Assembly: GCA_016874095.1 (NCBI GenBank)
Contig: VGVH01000004.1
Location: forward strand, 62,001-126,000
Length of the DNA stretch: 64,000 bases
Source of the DNA: Gammaproteobacteria bacterium
Lineage (GTDB): Bacteria; Pseudomonadota; Gammaproteobacteria; Steroidobacterales; GCA-2729495
Reading direction: 5' to 3'
This document shows, piece by piece, positions 17,577-26,672 of the stretch. Position 1 is the stretch's first letter, and each line of letters starts with the position of its first letter. The translations under genes were made by a program, and so were the position numbers. The notes under the pieces were generated by a model. That model was not told where the DNA came from. It was given only the letters and a program-made list of their open reading frames with translations, and made no database searches.

Positions 17577-18926
17577 TCAGACGTTCAACAGCAGGTACTC
17601 CCGTTCCCACGGGCTGATTACCTGGAAAAATCGCTCCTGCTCCTCGCGCTTGATCGCAGAGTAAACCTGCACGAATCGCTCGCCGAGCAGCGAACGCATG
17701 CGATCACTGCCTTCCAGCAATTCCAGCGACTCGTTCAGGGTCCGCGGCAGGGCGAACGGCAGCCGGTAGGCGTTGCCGGTCTCCGGCTGCGTCGGTTCTA
17801 TTTTCTCTTCCATGCCAAGGTAGCCGCAGGCAAGCGAAGCTGCAATCGCCAGGTAGGGATTGACGTCGGACCCGGCCACGCGATTTTCGACGCGCCGGTC
17901 CTTCGGCCCCGTATCCGGGACGCGCAGGCCGACCGTCCGATTGTCGTAGCCCCACTGCAGGTTGATCGGCGCGGCCATGTACCGGGTGAATCGTCGATAG
18001 GAATTGACGTACGGTGCCAGCAGCAGGGCCGCGCTCGGGAGATAAGTCTGCAGCCCGCCGATGAAGTGCCGGAACTCGGGACTCTCGCCGCCATCCGGCC
18101 GCGAAAACACGTTCGCGCCGGTTTCCGCCGAACACATGCTCAGGTGCCAGTGCATGGAACTGCCGGGCTCGTTCTGCATGGGCTTCGCCATGAACGTGGC
18201 ATACACCTCGTGACGCATCGCCGTCTCGCGCACGATACGTTTGAAGAGAAACATCTGGTCGGACAGCGCCAGGGCGTCGCCGTGGATGAAATTCACCTCG
18301 AGCTGCGCGGTGCCCTCCTCGTGCACGAGGTTGTCGACCTGCATTTCCATCGCTTCGCAATAGTCGTAGATGTCCTCGATCAACGGCTCGAACTCGTCGA
18401 TCGCATCGAGGCTGTAGGGCTGACGAACAGTCTCGGCCCTGCCGGAACGACCGGTAGGCGGTGAAAGCGGATAGTCCGGGTCGGTATTGCGCTTGACCAG
18501 ATAGAACTCGATCTCGGGCGCGACGACCGGCCGCAACCCGCGACGCCGGTACAGTTCGAGCACGTTGCGCAGCACCTGCCTCGGGGCGATGTCGACCGGC
18601 GTGCCATCCATAAGGTAACAATCGTGGATGACCACCGCCGTCGGTTCGTTGGCCCATGGGACAATGCTGATGGTGGACATGTCGGGGTCTGCCGTCATGT
18701 CGCGATCCGTCGGCGAGAACACCACTTCCTCCGGGTGTTCGCCGGTCACCGTCTGTATGAAGACCGACTCGGGCAGGCGCATGCCGCCCTGCTTCGCGAA
18801 AGTCTTGGCGGGCATGAACTTGCCGCGCGCAATGCCGGCCTGGTCCGGGATGATCGCCTCGACCTCCGACACCTTTCTCTCGGCCAGCCAGTCGAGCAAT
18901 TCCTGTTTGTCGATCATCGTCGTCAT
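17577..18926 (-). CDS. puuA: Glutamine-synthetase-family gamma-glutamylputrescine synthetase
   Basis: Protein of 449 residues. Glutamine-synthetase fold with the ATP/metal segments APEIEFYLV, EEGTAQLEVNF, NEPGSSMHWHLS, and the late RRVENRVAGSDVNPYLAIAASLACG that resembles PuuA/SpuI more than GlnA. The reaction by family is ATP-dependent gamma-glutamylation of putrescine, the first committed step of the Puu pathway. Start options are 18926 (MTTMIDKQ) and 18917 (MIDKQ). It lies 35 bases after puuD. Confidence 0.9.
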   Translation of the reverse strand: MTTMIDKQELLDWLAERKVSEVEAIIPDQAGIARGKFMPAKTFAKQGGMRLPESVFIQTVTGEHPEEVVFSPTDRDMTADPDMSTISIVPWANEPTAVVIHDCYLMDGTPVDIAPRQVLRNVLELYRRRGLRPVVAPEIEFYLVKRNTDPDYPLSPPTGRSGRAETVRQPYSLDAIDEFEPLIEDIYDYCEAMEMQVDNLVHEEGTAQLEVNFIHGDALALSDQMFLFKRIVRETAMRHEVYATFMAKPMQNEPGSSMHWHLSMCSAETGANVFSRPDGGESPEFRHFIGGLQTYLPSAALLLAPYVNSYRRFTRYMAAPINLQWGYDNRTVGLRVPDTGPKDRRVENRVAGSDVNPYLAIAASLACGYLGMEEKIEPTQPETGNAYRLPFALPRTLNESLELLEGSDRMRSLLGERFVQVYSAIKREEQERFFQVISPWEREYLLLNV

Positions 18927-18961
18927 CCTTTAGTGGCCGCCAGTCGGCGGCGCCGCATTGT

Positions 18962-19714
18962 TCAGCCAGCCCGGTAACGCCTGGCCGCTTCGCCGAATGC
19001 CTGGAAAATCGCCATCGACAACTTGTTCTCGCGCACCTTCCACTCGGGGTGCCACTGCATCGCAAGCGTGAACCCCGGCGAGTCGCGCACGACGAACGCT
19101 TCCACGAGTCCGTCAGGCGCAGTGGCTTCGACGTCCAGCGCGTCAGCGAGAACCTCAACGCCCTGCGAGTGCAGCGAATTGACCTTTGCTTCGTGGTGCC
19201 CGCTCAAACGTTCGAGGAGGCCACCTGGCGTGAAACGAACGTAATGGGCTGGCGCGTACTGAATGTCGAGTTCGGCACCCTTGTCCTCGCGATGGTCGTT
19301 CCGACCCTCGGCCTCGTGGACGTGCTGATAGAGCGTGCCGCCGAACGAGACGTTCATCTCCTGGAACCCGCGGCAGGTTGCGATCAGCGGCAGGCCCGCC
19401 TTGACGGCAGCCGGGATCAGCGTAAACGCCACCTGGTCCCGTTCCGGGTCGTGCATCGTGCCAGGGCGGCTAGGCGTGCCGTCGTAGTGTTTCGGCTCGA
19501 CGTTTGACGGACTTCCCGTCAGCAGCAGTCCATCGACGCGAGCGAGTATTTCTCCGACGTCGAATTCCTCGCCCAGCACGGGCACCGCAACCGGATAGCA
19601 ACCGGCACCGTGCACGATGGCGGTGAGATATTTCTCGCCGACCATGTGAAACGGATGCGGCCCGACGTTTCGGCGGTCGCATATGACGCCGATCAATGGA
19701 CGCTTGATACGCAT
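18962..19714 (-). CDS. puuD: Gamma-glutamyl-GABA hydrolase, class I amidotransferase
   Basis: Protein of 250 residues from ATG 19714 (MRIKRPLIG). Class I glutamine amidotransferase fold: nucleophile Cys114 in LIATCRGFQEMNV, the oxyanion segment LLLTGSPSNV, and His/Glu in AMQWHPEWK. PuuD hydrolyses gamma-glutamyl-GABA to glutamate and GABA, the last step of the Puu pathway. It is the promoter-proximal gene of the minus-strand operon puuD-puuA-spuC-puuB. No PuuR-type regulator or putrescine importer is visible in the window. Confidence 0.92.
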   Translation of the reverse strand: MRIKRPLIGVICDRRNVGPHPFHMVGEKYLTAIVHGAGCYPVAVPVLGEEFDVGEILARVDGLLLTGSPSNVEPKHYDGTPSRPGTMHDPERDQVAFTLIPAAVKAGLPLIATCRGFQEMNVSFGGTLYQHVHEAEGRNDHREDKGAELDIQYAPAHYVRFTPGGLLERLSGHHEAKVNSLHSQGVEVLADALDVEATAPDGLVEAFVVRDSPGFTLAMQWHPEWKVRENKLSMAIFQAFGEAARRYRAG

Positions 19715-20018
19715 GAACCTACGTTGCCAGAGGGCCACGCAGGCCGCTACTCCCCCCTTGATGTAACAGGGAATTGGCTGATTGGCAGAGGGGGAATATG
19801 TCCCGTTCCGCGCAGGCGCCGGGATTCTGTCAGGTGCTGCCTGACACCGAAAACAGCTCGCGATTCACGAGCCAGTGCACGCAGATGCTGAGTGCGCAGC
19901 GAGGACGAACCACAGTAACGCGAAGACACCGATCATCGACCCCGTGAGATCGGGTGTCGCCCCCGCAGCAGCCAGGACCGCCGCAACCGGGTCGCTGGCC
20001 ACATGGCATCATGCACCG
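19715..20018. other. Divergent intergenic region between puuD and CPBP gene
   Basis: 304 bases with no convincing gene. It must carry the puu promoter on the minus strand and that of the CPBP gene on the plus strand. Frames open into it from the CPBP gene, but without a ribosome-binding site. Apart from the hairpin at 19828-19846 and an AT-richer patch near 19758-19800, I see no clear operator. Confidence 0.5.
19828..19846. repeat. REP-like hairpin
   Basis: Perfect inverted repeat TGTCAGG-TGCTG-CCTGACA, a 7-bp stem with a 5-base loop, in the intergenic region. The GTCAGG/CCTGAC core resembles short REP hairpins common in proteobacterial genomes. There is no T-run, so it is not an obvious terminator. 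Only one copy is seen here, so the REP reading is inference. Confidence 0.4.
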
Positions 20019-20837
20019 ATGCTCAGCGGGATGATGTCGCCTGGTGGCTTCGTAGTACTGGCCATCGCAGCCAGCTGGGCCTGCTGGCTGCCGGCCGCAT
20101 ATGGTGGTGAGTGGTTCCAGGCCCAGCGCGACTGGCTGCTGCCGCTCGGTTGGTTCGCGCCGCTGATCGCACTGCTCATCCAGCTTGCGCGACCGTCCTG
20201 CGTTGACGCGCGCAGGACATTACTGAGCCGCTACAGCGAACCACGACGCCTGCTGTCGCTCGCCGGCGCATTGAGCGTACTGGTGCCCGGCGCGGTTGCA
20301 GCACTGTCGATTGCCACCTACGCGTGGCTGGGCGGGATCATCCTGCCGACGTTGCCTGCGGCCGACTTTGCGCCGGTTTTCCTGGCGGCGCTGCTGCTGA
20401 ATGGCCTGCCCGAGGAGATCGCCTGGCGCGGCCATGCCCTGCCTCTTGCCCTGGCGCGATGGGACGCACTGACTGCCGCCGTGCTGGTCGGTCTCGCATG
20501 GAACATCTGGCAGCTGCCGCTGTTCGCGCTGTCGGGAACCGTGCAATGGGCGATCGAGATCGGATCGGCAGAGCATTTCCTCTATGCGACGCAGGGCATG
20601 GCCGAGTCGCTCGTGCTCTGCGCGCTTTACCGCATGAGCGGCAGCGCCTGGACCGCGCTCGCCTACCGCGCGGTAACCTGCTTCGCCGGTGAGCTGTGGC
20701 AGCTGCCGCTCGGCGCGGAACTGCACCGGGCGCTATGGACGATCGCCGCAGCGGTGCTGGTGCTCGCCAGGCCGGCAGCGTTCTCGATGGAGGGCGAGGC
20801 GCAGCGCAGGTCGCCGCAGGGCTCAACGCCCGGATGA
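20019..20837 (+). CDS. CPBP-family intramembrane glutamic protease (CAAX-protease-like)
   Basis: Protein of 272 residues from ATG 20019; the frame is open further upstream but without a ribosome-binding site. About seven to eight helices. The first family motif is LPEEIAWRGHALPLA, with paired Glu and the Arg three residues on, and a later WNIWQLPLF supplies the conserved histidine-like region in a divergent form (N/W instead of H). CPBP proteins are membrane proteases or bacteriocin-immunity proteins. The weak second motif leaves catalysis uncertain. The 3' end overlaps the convergent acetyltransferase by 15 bases. Confidence 0.8.
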   Translation: MLSGMMSPGGFVVLAIAASWACWLPAAYGGEWFQAQRDWLLPLGWFAPLIALLIQLARPSCVDARRTLLSRYSEPRRLLSLAGALSVLVPGAVAALSIATYAWLGGIILPTLPAADFAPVFLAALLLNGLPEEIAWRGHALPLALARWDALTAAVLVGLAWNIWQLPLFALSGTVQWAIEIGSAEHFLYATQGMAESLVLCALYRMSGSAWTALAYRAVTCFAGELWQLPLGAELHRALWTIAAAVLVLARPAAFSMEGEAQRRSPQGSTPG

Positions 20838-21332
20838 CCAGCCCGGCTGCTCGACACGCACGACCCGCAGATCGCGAGTCATGCGGACGGCATCCTCGAT
20901 GCGATCGTAGTAGCCCGGCAGCACGTCGACTTCCGAGTAGCCAAGGGCTCTGTAGAAGCGCCGCGCAACCTTGTTGGTGGCGCGTACCTCGAGATGGATT
21001 TCGTAGGTCCCGGCAGTAAGCGCAGTGGCTTCCAGCCAGCGCAGCAGCCTTTGCCCGATGCCGGCACGACGGAAGCGCGGATCGACGGCGAGCAGATTCA
21101 GGTGAGCGGCCTCGTCACCGAAGCCCATGATGGCGAATCCGGCGAGTTCATCGCCACGGCGCGCAACCAGCACGGAGGTCTCCGGATCCTGTATGAGCCG
21201 GGCGACACGTCGGGTGTTCCAGGACCAGCCCGGAAGCCCTCCCTCCACAAGCGCGCGCGACATGATGGCGATCGGAACAGCGTCGAGCGGCAGGGCGAGA
21301 CCGAGACTTTCTGTTCGCGACTGATCGTGCAC
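20823..21332 (-). CDS. GNAT-family N-acetyltransferase (RimI-like)
   Basis: Protein of 169 residues. Acetyl-CoA-binding motif A is intact: NLLAVDPRFRRAGIGQRLLRWLE (R-x-x-G-x-G/A type), followed by EIHLEVRATNKVARRFYRALGYSEVDVLPGYY, a layout typical of RimI-type protein N-terminal acetyltransferases. Substrate could be a ribosomal protein N-terminus or a small amine. It runs toward the CPBP gene. No operon partner is visible. Confidence 0.85.
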   Translation of the reverse strand: MHDQSRTESLGLALPLDAVPIAIMSRALVEGGLPGWSWNTRRVARLIQDPETSVLVARRGDELAGFAIMGFGDEAAHLNLLAVDPRFRRAGIGQRLLRWLEATALTAGTYEIHLEVRATNKVARRFYRALGYSEVDVLPGYYDRIEDAVRMTRDLRVVRVEQPGWSSGR

Positions 21333-21468
21333 GTCCCCGCTCCGGCTTCGTTATCGCACGGCGCAACCCTGCGCCGCGATCTCCCTGGAGTTCGACTCTA
21401 CACCTGCATCAGCGCGCAATGTGCAATGCTGAACATAAGGATTCGCGGTGCCGTTCCGCGCTTGCCTG

Positions 21469-21682
21469 TCAGGGTTTCGGCGCGTTTTCACGGGCGGGCC
21501 ATTGTGGCCCCTCGCGACGCTTGCCGATCCCCTTGTCGGCGGCAACCTGCTTGTCGTAGTCGGGATTCTGGCGGCGCGCAAAGTCAGGAAAATCATCGGG
21601 CAGCGCTTCTTCCTGAAGGCGCACTCTGCGGAAAACGCGAGCCCAGCCCCCGAGCGGGATTCGGGTGATGGATGGATTTCAT
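21469..21682 (-). pseudogene. Small ORF (~69 aa) disrupted by a 4-base tandem duplication
   Basis: Directly after the TonB receptor stop (21697), GGGGAGCAGG is followed by ATG at 21682. In that frame translation stops after ~29 codons. If one copy of the CATC-CATC repeat right after codon 4 is removed, a 69-residue frame reads MKSITRIPLGGWARVF and continues LQEEALPDDFPDFARRQNPDYD to a stop at 21469. The second part looks like a genuine acidic/aromatic small protein. So either a slippage duplication inactivated the gene or one repeat unit is a sequence error; a GTG inside the downstream part could still give a short product. Family not recognised. Confidence 0.55.
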
Positions 21683-21696
21683 GGTCCTGCTCCCCT

Positions 21697-24255
21697 TCAG
21701 CGCTGTCCGAATTCGTAGCCGAGGCGCAGGCCGAAGGTACGCGGTTGCGTCATCGTCACGGTCGGGGAGAATTGCGGCGATATCGGCAAGCCGCCACCCA
21801 CCGCGCCACCCGCAAAGTCCGGGTTGTTGCCGACCGTTCGCACCGTGTCATCGTCAAGCACGTTGTCGAGGAATGCGATTAGGCGCCAGCGCTCGCCCTC
21901 GAGACCGATGCGCCAATCCATGGACCAGTAGTCCTCCAGCGTCGTGAAATTGTTCACGCTGGTGTAAACCTCGCCCTGGTAACGCACATCCATTTCGGCG
22001 AGATATTCAGCCGCATCCGTGAGCGGCCGGCGCCAGGCGAGCTGGGCGGCGAAGGCGTGCTCAGGTGCCAGCTCGATGCTGTGGCCGGAATAGTCGATCA
22101 CGCAATAGTTGCCGGCGGCATTCGGCGGAGTGCGGACCTCGTCGCAATTGCCCTGGATCGCGATCTCTTTGATGTTGCGGGTTTCGGTCTGGTAGTCGTC
22201 GTAGGCCGTGTCAAGCCAGGTGTAGCCAAGCGTGACCGACAACCCGTCGATGGGCGCGATCCACACGGTTTCCAGCTCGACGCCGAAAACATGAGCTGCC
22301 GCCGCGTTGTCGACCACGGCGATGGGGAAGCCGCCACCTACAGGGAAGATGACGCGGCCAACCTGCTTGTCCGTGTAGTCCTGGTAAAAGGCCGCGGCAT
22401 TGGCGCGCAACTGGCCTAAGCCGCCATTCCAGGTAGTCTTGGTGCCGGCCTCATAGGCCCAGAGGATCTCCGGCTCGAACAGGAAACTGTCGAACGGCTG
22501 GGGCAGTGGCGCTGCTATCGACAGCAGGCTGATCCCACCGGGCTTCTCGCCCTTGCCGACCGACGCATAGAGCAGCACATCGTCGGTCATCTGCCAGTCC
22601 ACGGTGGCCTTGGGCGTGTGGTAGGTCGTGTTCACCGTGCCCGACTGAGACGGCCCGACGTAGCAGCCGAAGTTGAAACCGGGTGATCCGGGATTGGTGT
22701 CGACAGGCAGGGTCATGTTCGGACCCGCGTCGGGGAAGAAATTGCTGCAGGTCGAAACGCTGGATCCGTCACCCGGAATACCTGAGCCTATGAAAAGTTC
22801 GGCGCTGAAGTCCTCGTTGACGTAGCGGTCCTCGAGGGTGATCGTCAGCCGGTCGGTTGGTTTCCACTCGACCAGGCCGTACACCGACCAGTGATCGGTG
22901 TCGCCGCGGGTGGGAACGCGGTCGGTTGGATCGAGTGCGGTGATGTCGGCATAGATCTGCTGCCAGCTCGAGTACCCGGAATTCAGGCAGCCCTGGCCGG
23001 CCTCGGAGTTCCCTTCGACCGTCGAGCAGACGACGATCAGGTTGCGGTTGAGGGATTCACGCTCCTCCTTCCAGTACAGCCCGCCGACCGTGAGCTGCAA
23101 TGGCCCGTCCCACTCGGTCGCGATGCGCAGCTCCTGGCTCAACTGATCCGTCGTGTCGATCGTGTCGACGTCGTTCTGGCCCAGGATCACGTCGGGACGT
23201 CCGTCGGCCTGCCGGTCGAGGTCGTAGCGCTGGTTCATGTCCGCATCGGTGAAGCCCGTATGCGACGTCAGCCGGAAAGACCCGATGTCCCAGTCGGCGA
23301 GCAGCGTACCGCGCAGCACTTCGAGGTCGCTGCCGGGATACTCACCGCCGGTCAGGGGATCCTCGCTGGCGTAGATGTCCAGCCCCTTCGTATCGTCAAA
23401 ACCCCGCACAACCAGTGGATCCGCAGGCTGCGCAATGCCGAGGATGTCGGCCAGTCCCGCAGGCACCGGCAGGGCGACCAGATCGCGGTCGCTGATGATC
23501 GCGACCGGCCGGATGTCGTAGTGATCGTCGCTCCAGGTCAGCCGCGCCTTGAGCTTGAGGCTGTCGGTCGGGCGCACCACCAGTGTGCCGGATACCGCCC
23601 GGCCGTCGCCGCCGCCCACGTTGGCGCCGGAAGCCGAGTTGATGAACTCGCCGTCCTCGCTCCAGTAGACGCCGTTGACGCGCAGGCCCAAGTCGTCTCC
23701 CAGCGGGCCGGACACCATGCCGGCGATCTCATACGAACCGTGTTGCGCGAGCTCGCTGCTCACACGGCCCTCGAAAGCATCACCGGGCTCCGCCGTGACG
23801 TAACTGATGGCGCCGGCGAAGGCCGCACGACCGAACAGCGCGCTCTGCGGGCCGCGCACGATTTCCACCCGCTGGATGTCGTTCAACAGCCGCTGGTTGA
23901 CCAGCAGCGGCGAGCCGGCATTCGTGCCGGTGGTCTCGCTGGTAACGTCGATGCCGTCGATGAGGAACGCGACGTTCGCGCGGCCGCGGGTATTGGTAAG
24001 GCCCCGGATGGTGATCCGCTGGTCGTTTTGCGAAAAGGCCTCGTTGATGCTGATGCTGGGTGTCAGCTTCGCGATGTCCTGCAGGCTCCGGACGCCGGAT
24101 TTCTGCAGGGTGTCTTCCGTGAGAGCGGTGATGGCGATCGGAACCTCCTGCAGGTTCTCCACCCGGTAACGGGTCGTCACCACGATCTCTTCGATTGCAG
24201 CCGCGCCGGCTGGCACCAGCAACACCGCTGTCGCGAGTAATTTCCTGGATCCCAT
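21697..24255 (-). CDS. TonB-dependent outer-membrane receptor
   Basis: Protein of 852 residues with a signal peptide (MGSRKLLATAVLLVPAGAAA) ending before IEEIVVTTRYRVENLQEVPIAI, a TonB box-plus-plug start typical of the proteobacterial receptor group with many paralogues. Plug features include SISINEAFSQNDQRITIRG and IDGIDVTSETTGTNAG; the barrel ends in PRTFGLRLGYEFGQR with the terminal aromatic-x-R pattern of outer-membrane proteins. The ligand cannot be told; siderophore, oligosaccharide or steroid-like compounds are possible for this group. A disrupted small ORF with its own ribosome-binding site follows 14 bases downstream. Confidence 0.92.
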   Translation of the reverse strand: MGSRKLLATAVLLVPAGAAAIEEIVVTTRYRVENLQEVPIAITALTEDTLQKSGVRSLQDIAKLTPSISINEAFSQNDQRITIRGLTNTRGRANVAFLIDGIDVTSETTGTNAGSPLLVNQRLLNDIQRVEIVRGPQSALFGRAAFAGAISYVTAEPGDAFEGRVSSELAQHGSYEIAGMVSGPLGDDLGLRVNGVYWSEDGEFINSASGANVGGGDGRAVSGTLVVRPTDSLKLKARLTWSDDHYDIRPVAIISDRDLVALPVPAGLADILGIAQPADPLVVRGFDDTKGLDIYASEDPLTGGEYPGSDLEVLRGTLLADWDIGSFRLTSHTGFTDADMNQRYDLDRQADGRPDVILGQNDVDTIDTTDQLSQELRIATEWDGPLQLTVGGLYWKEERESLNRNLIVVCSTVEGNSEAGQGCLNSGYSSWQQIYADITALDPTDRVPTRGDTDHWSVYGLVEWKPTDRLTITLEDRYVNEDFSAELFIGSGIPGDGSSVSTCSNFFPDAGPNMTLPVDTNPGSPGFNFGCYVGPSQSGTVNTTYHTPKATVDWQMTDDVLLYASVGKGEKPGGISLLSIAAPLPQPFDSFLFEPEILWAYEAGTKTTWNGGLGQLRANAAAFYQDYTDKQVGRVIFPVGGGFPIAVVDNAAAAHVFGVELETVWIAPIDGLSVTLGYTWLDTAYDDYQTETRNIKEIAIQGNCDEVRTPPNAAGNYCVIDYSGHSIELAPEHAFAAQLAWRRPLTDAAEYLAEMDVRYQGEVYTSVNNFTTLEDYWSMDWRIGLEGERWRLIAFLDNVLDDDTVRTVGNNPDFAGGAVGGGLPISPQFSPTVTMTQPRTFGLRLGYEFGQR

Positions 24256-24364
24256 CTCCCCCCCTGCCGGTCAGTCGTGACGCTCTCGCCGTTTCAGCAT
24301 ACAGCGCGACACCCTAACCGGCGGGCCGGCGCTAAACTAGGGCAACGCCGCACAGGGGTCCGCC

Positions 24365-24819
24365 ATGATCGCCACAGTCCGCTGGCTGCTCGCGCCGCCG
24401 CTCTCTGCGGCGTCGCTTCGGCCAATGCCGCCGAGGATCCGCTAGACGGCATCAAGAAACTCGAAGGTACCTGGCTCGCCGTCGATGAGAAAGGCCGGAC
24501 GCTCGACCAGATCTCTTCCATGTTCCGGGTCACGTCGACCGGCCACAGCGTGATAGAGATTGTGTTTCCGGGCACACCGCACGAGATGATCAATGTCTAC
24601 TACCGTGACATCGACAATATGCTCGTGCCGACCGACAAACCCGACGTGGTAACGCTCGAGTTCATGGACATAACCAACATGGTGACCATCGATGACGAGC
24701 ACATGCACGAGGGCCAGTAACAGTGGCTCGAACCCGATCGTCTGAAAACGGAGTGGCGCACCTGGAAGCGCGGCCGGTACACCGGCTCGGCGAGCTTCGA
24801 GATGCAGCGCAAACCCTGA
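24365..24819 (+). pseudogene. Decayed DUF1579-like secreted protein gene
   Basis: Three lesions are visible. First, the ATG at 24365 opens a signal peptide MIATVRWLLA whose frame is lost within ~10 codons; the rest (LCGVASANAAEDPLDGIKKLEGTW) continues in another frame. Second, the body reads PGTPHEMINVYYRDID and then jumps to DKPDVVTLEFMDITNM, lacking the HYCA-type segment I expect in such proteins. Third, after HMHEGQ a TAA at 24718-24720 is followed in the same frame by QWLEPDRLKTEWRTWKRGRYTG to a second stop at 24819. The gene seems dead, although a short remnant could still be expressed. Family assignment is by motif memory. Confidence 0.65.
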
Positions 24820-26093
24820 GCGGGACACCTGGCATCGACACGAAGCTCCCGGCGACTGTGCTTTCGCTGCGCCGCCGCGTGTGGCTGAGCAGCCTGTCGG
24901 TGCCGATTGCAGCGCTGGCGATCCTGATCGCCGGCCGGCTCTCCGGGCTGCCGGTGCGGATTGCGCCACTAGTGGCCCTGCTGGTGGTGATCGGGCTGGT
25001 AAACGTCTGGACGTTCAGCCGGCTGCGCGCGCCGGGCGATATTCCGCCGTGGGAGCTGTTCGCGCAGACGCTGATCGACGTGATCGCGCTCACCGGGCTG
25101 CTCTACTACAGCGGCGGCGCACTCAATCCATTCGCGTACCTGTTCCTGCTGCCGCTCGCGATATGCGCGATCGTACTGCCCGGGCCCTTTCTCTGGGCGC
25201 TGACGGCGATCACGGCAGCCTGCTATTCATTCCTGTTGTTGAAGCCGCTGCCGCTGCTGCCGATGGGAGGCCCTGATTCCCCGGTCTATCTCATCGGCAT
25301 TTGGGTGGCATTCGTCGCGAGCGTGATCTTCGCAGCACAGCTGATATCCGGCCTGGCTCGCGCTCTGCGCGAGCAACAGAAGATCCTGGGCGAGGCCCGC
25401 GAGCGGGCGCTGCAGGATGAGCGGGTCGTTGCCGTGGCCACGCTGGCAGCCGGCGCGGCCCACGAACTGTCCACTCCTCTGGCCACGATGGCGGTAGTCA
25501 CCTCGGAACTCGTCCACGACTACCCACCCGAGAGATATCCGGAGCTGAATTCGCGAATCGAGATCCTCCGCGGCCAGATCCGCAAGTGCAAGGAGTCGCT
25601 TTCGGTTATCTCAGCTGCCGGTGGCGCGGACAGGGCCGAGCATGCGAGACACCAGACTGTGGCCGAGTTCGTCCAGGACGCCGTGAACGAAGTCCGCACG
25701 CTTCGGCCTGGATCCGCCATCGGCGTGCAGCTGACCGGCGACGGCGCTTCACCACCGGTCATCGTCGAGCGCACGCTGAAGCAGGCCCTTCTCAATGTCC
25801 TGCACAATGCCGTCGATGCATCTCCGCGCGAAGTCAGTGTCCGGTGCCACTGGGACAACGAGGCCGTGAGCATCGACGTCGAGGATCACGGACCGGGCAT
25901 GAACCGCAACCAGCGAACGCCAGGTGGCCGCCCGACGCATTCATCGAAGGAGTCGGGCCTGGGCCTCGGCCTGTTCCTGACTCACTCGGCGCTCGCCCAC
26001 ATGGGAGGAGAAATCCGTTTCGGGGATGCGCCAGGGGGTGGCGCCCGCGTTTCCGTCCGCCTACCGTTGGCTAGATTCCAGAAGGAAGGCTGA
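24723..26093 (+). CDS. regB: RegB/PrrB-type redox-sensing histidine kinase
   Basis: Up to 456 residues. The GTG at 24723 is preceded by GAGGG, but its first ~45 residues overlap the dead gene, so a GTG at 24858 just before SLRRRVWLSS is an equally likely start. Six membrane helices include the loop GGALNPF, matching the quinone-sensing GGxxNPF motif of RegB. The H-box is GAAHELSTPLATM and a cysteine in IRKCKESL sits where RegB has its redox-active Cys. ATPase boxes follow (NVLHNAVDAS, DHGPGM, GLGLGLFL). By family it autophosphorylates in response to quinone and oxygen state and passes phosphate to RegA, encoded directly downstream. Confidence 0.9.
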   Translation: MARTRSSENGVAHLEARPVHRLGELRDAAQTLSGTPGIDTKLPATVLSLRRRVWLSSLSVPIAALAILIAGRLSGLPVRIAPLVALLVVIGLVNVWTFSRLRAPGDIPPWELFAQTLIDVIALTGLLYYSGGALNPFAYLFLLPLAICAIVLPGPFLWALTAITAACYSFLLLKPLPLLPMGGPDSPVYLIGIWVAFVASVIFAAQLISGLARALREQQKILGEARERALQDERVVAVATLAAGAAHELSTPLATMAVVTSELVHDYPPERYPELNSRIEILRGQIRKCKESLSVISAAGGADRAEHARHQTVAEFVQDAVNEVRTLRPGSAIGVQLTGDGASPPVIVERTLKQALLNVLHNAVDASPREVSVRCHWDNEAVSIDVEDHGPGMNRNQRTPGGRPTHSSKESGLGLGLFLTHSALAHMGGEIRFGDAPGGGARVSVRLPLARFQKEG

Positions 26094-26094
26094 A

Positions 26095-26640
26095 TTGACC
26101 GACAATGGCAAGAGCTTTCTGCTCGTCGACGACGACGAGCTTTTCTGCGAAGTTCTCGGCCGGGCATTGGAGAGGCGAGGATTTTCCGCACGCACCGCAA
26201 CCAGCATCGCGGTGGCGGAAAAGCATCTGCGCGATCGCCTGCCGGACTTCGCAGTCGTCGACCTGCGCATCGGCAACGAATCCGGACTCAACCTGGTGCG
26301 CCGGCTTGCGGCGCAGAACCCGCCCGTCGCCACGGTAGTACTCACGGGTTACGGCAGCATCGCCACTGCGGTCGAGGCCATCAAGATCGGCGCGGCCCAT
26401 TACCTGGCGAAACCCGTGGAAGTTGACGAAATACTCGCCGCACTCCGGCATACACCCCTGCCGCGCGATGCCATTCCTGCAACGCAGCCCAAGCCGCTGT
26501 CGGTCAGGCGCGCCGAATGGGAACACATTCAACGTGTACTGACGGAATACGCGGGTAATATTTCCGCTGCCGCCCGCGCGCTGGGCATCCATCGGCGTAC
26601 GTTGCAGCGGAAGCTGCGGAAGCGGCCCGTCCGGGGCTGA
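26095..26640 (+). CDS. regA: RegA/PrrA/ActR-family response regulator
   Basis: Protein of 181 residues. The start is a TTG at 26095, one base after the kinase stop, with GGAAGG upstream. The receiver domain has the DDDE acidic pocket, phospho-acceptor Asp in VVDLRIG, TGYGS and the K in LAKPVEVDE. A short linker leads to a Fis-type helix-turn-helix, NISAAARALGIHRRTLQRKLRKRP, which is the highly conserved RegA DNA-binding helix region. It should control energy and redox genes globally (respiration, carbon or nitrogen use). Targets are not visible here. Confidence 0.92.
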   Translation: MTDNGKSFLLVDDDELFCEVLGRALERRGFSARTATSIAVAEKHLRDRLPDFAVVDLRIGNESGLNLVRRLAAQNPPVATVVLTGYGSIATAVEAIKIGAAHYLAKPVEVDEILAALRHTPLPRDAIPATQPKPLSVRRAEWEHIQRVLTEYAGNISAAARALGIHRRTLQRKLRKRPVRG

Positions 26641-26672
26641 GGGCGGCAGGCCGTCGAAGGAGCGGCACGCCT

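Noticed and set aside
21448-21882. Plus-strand frame of 144 codons opposite the end of the TonB receptor
   Set aside because: It overlaps the receptor barrel end and has no ribosome-binding site or recognisable motif; the small ORF on the minus strand explains the region better.
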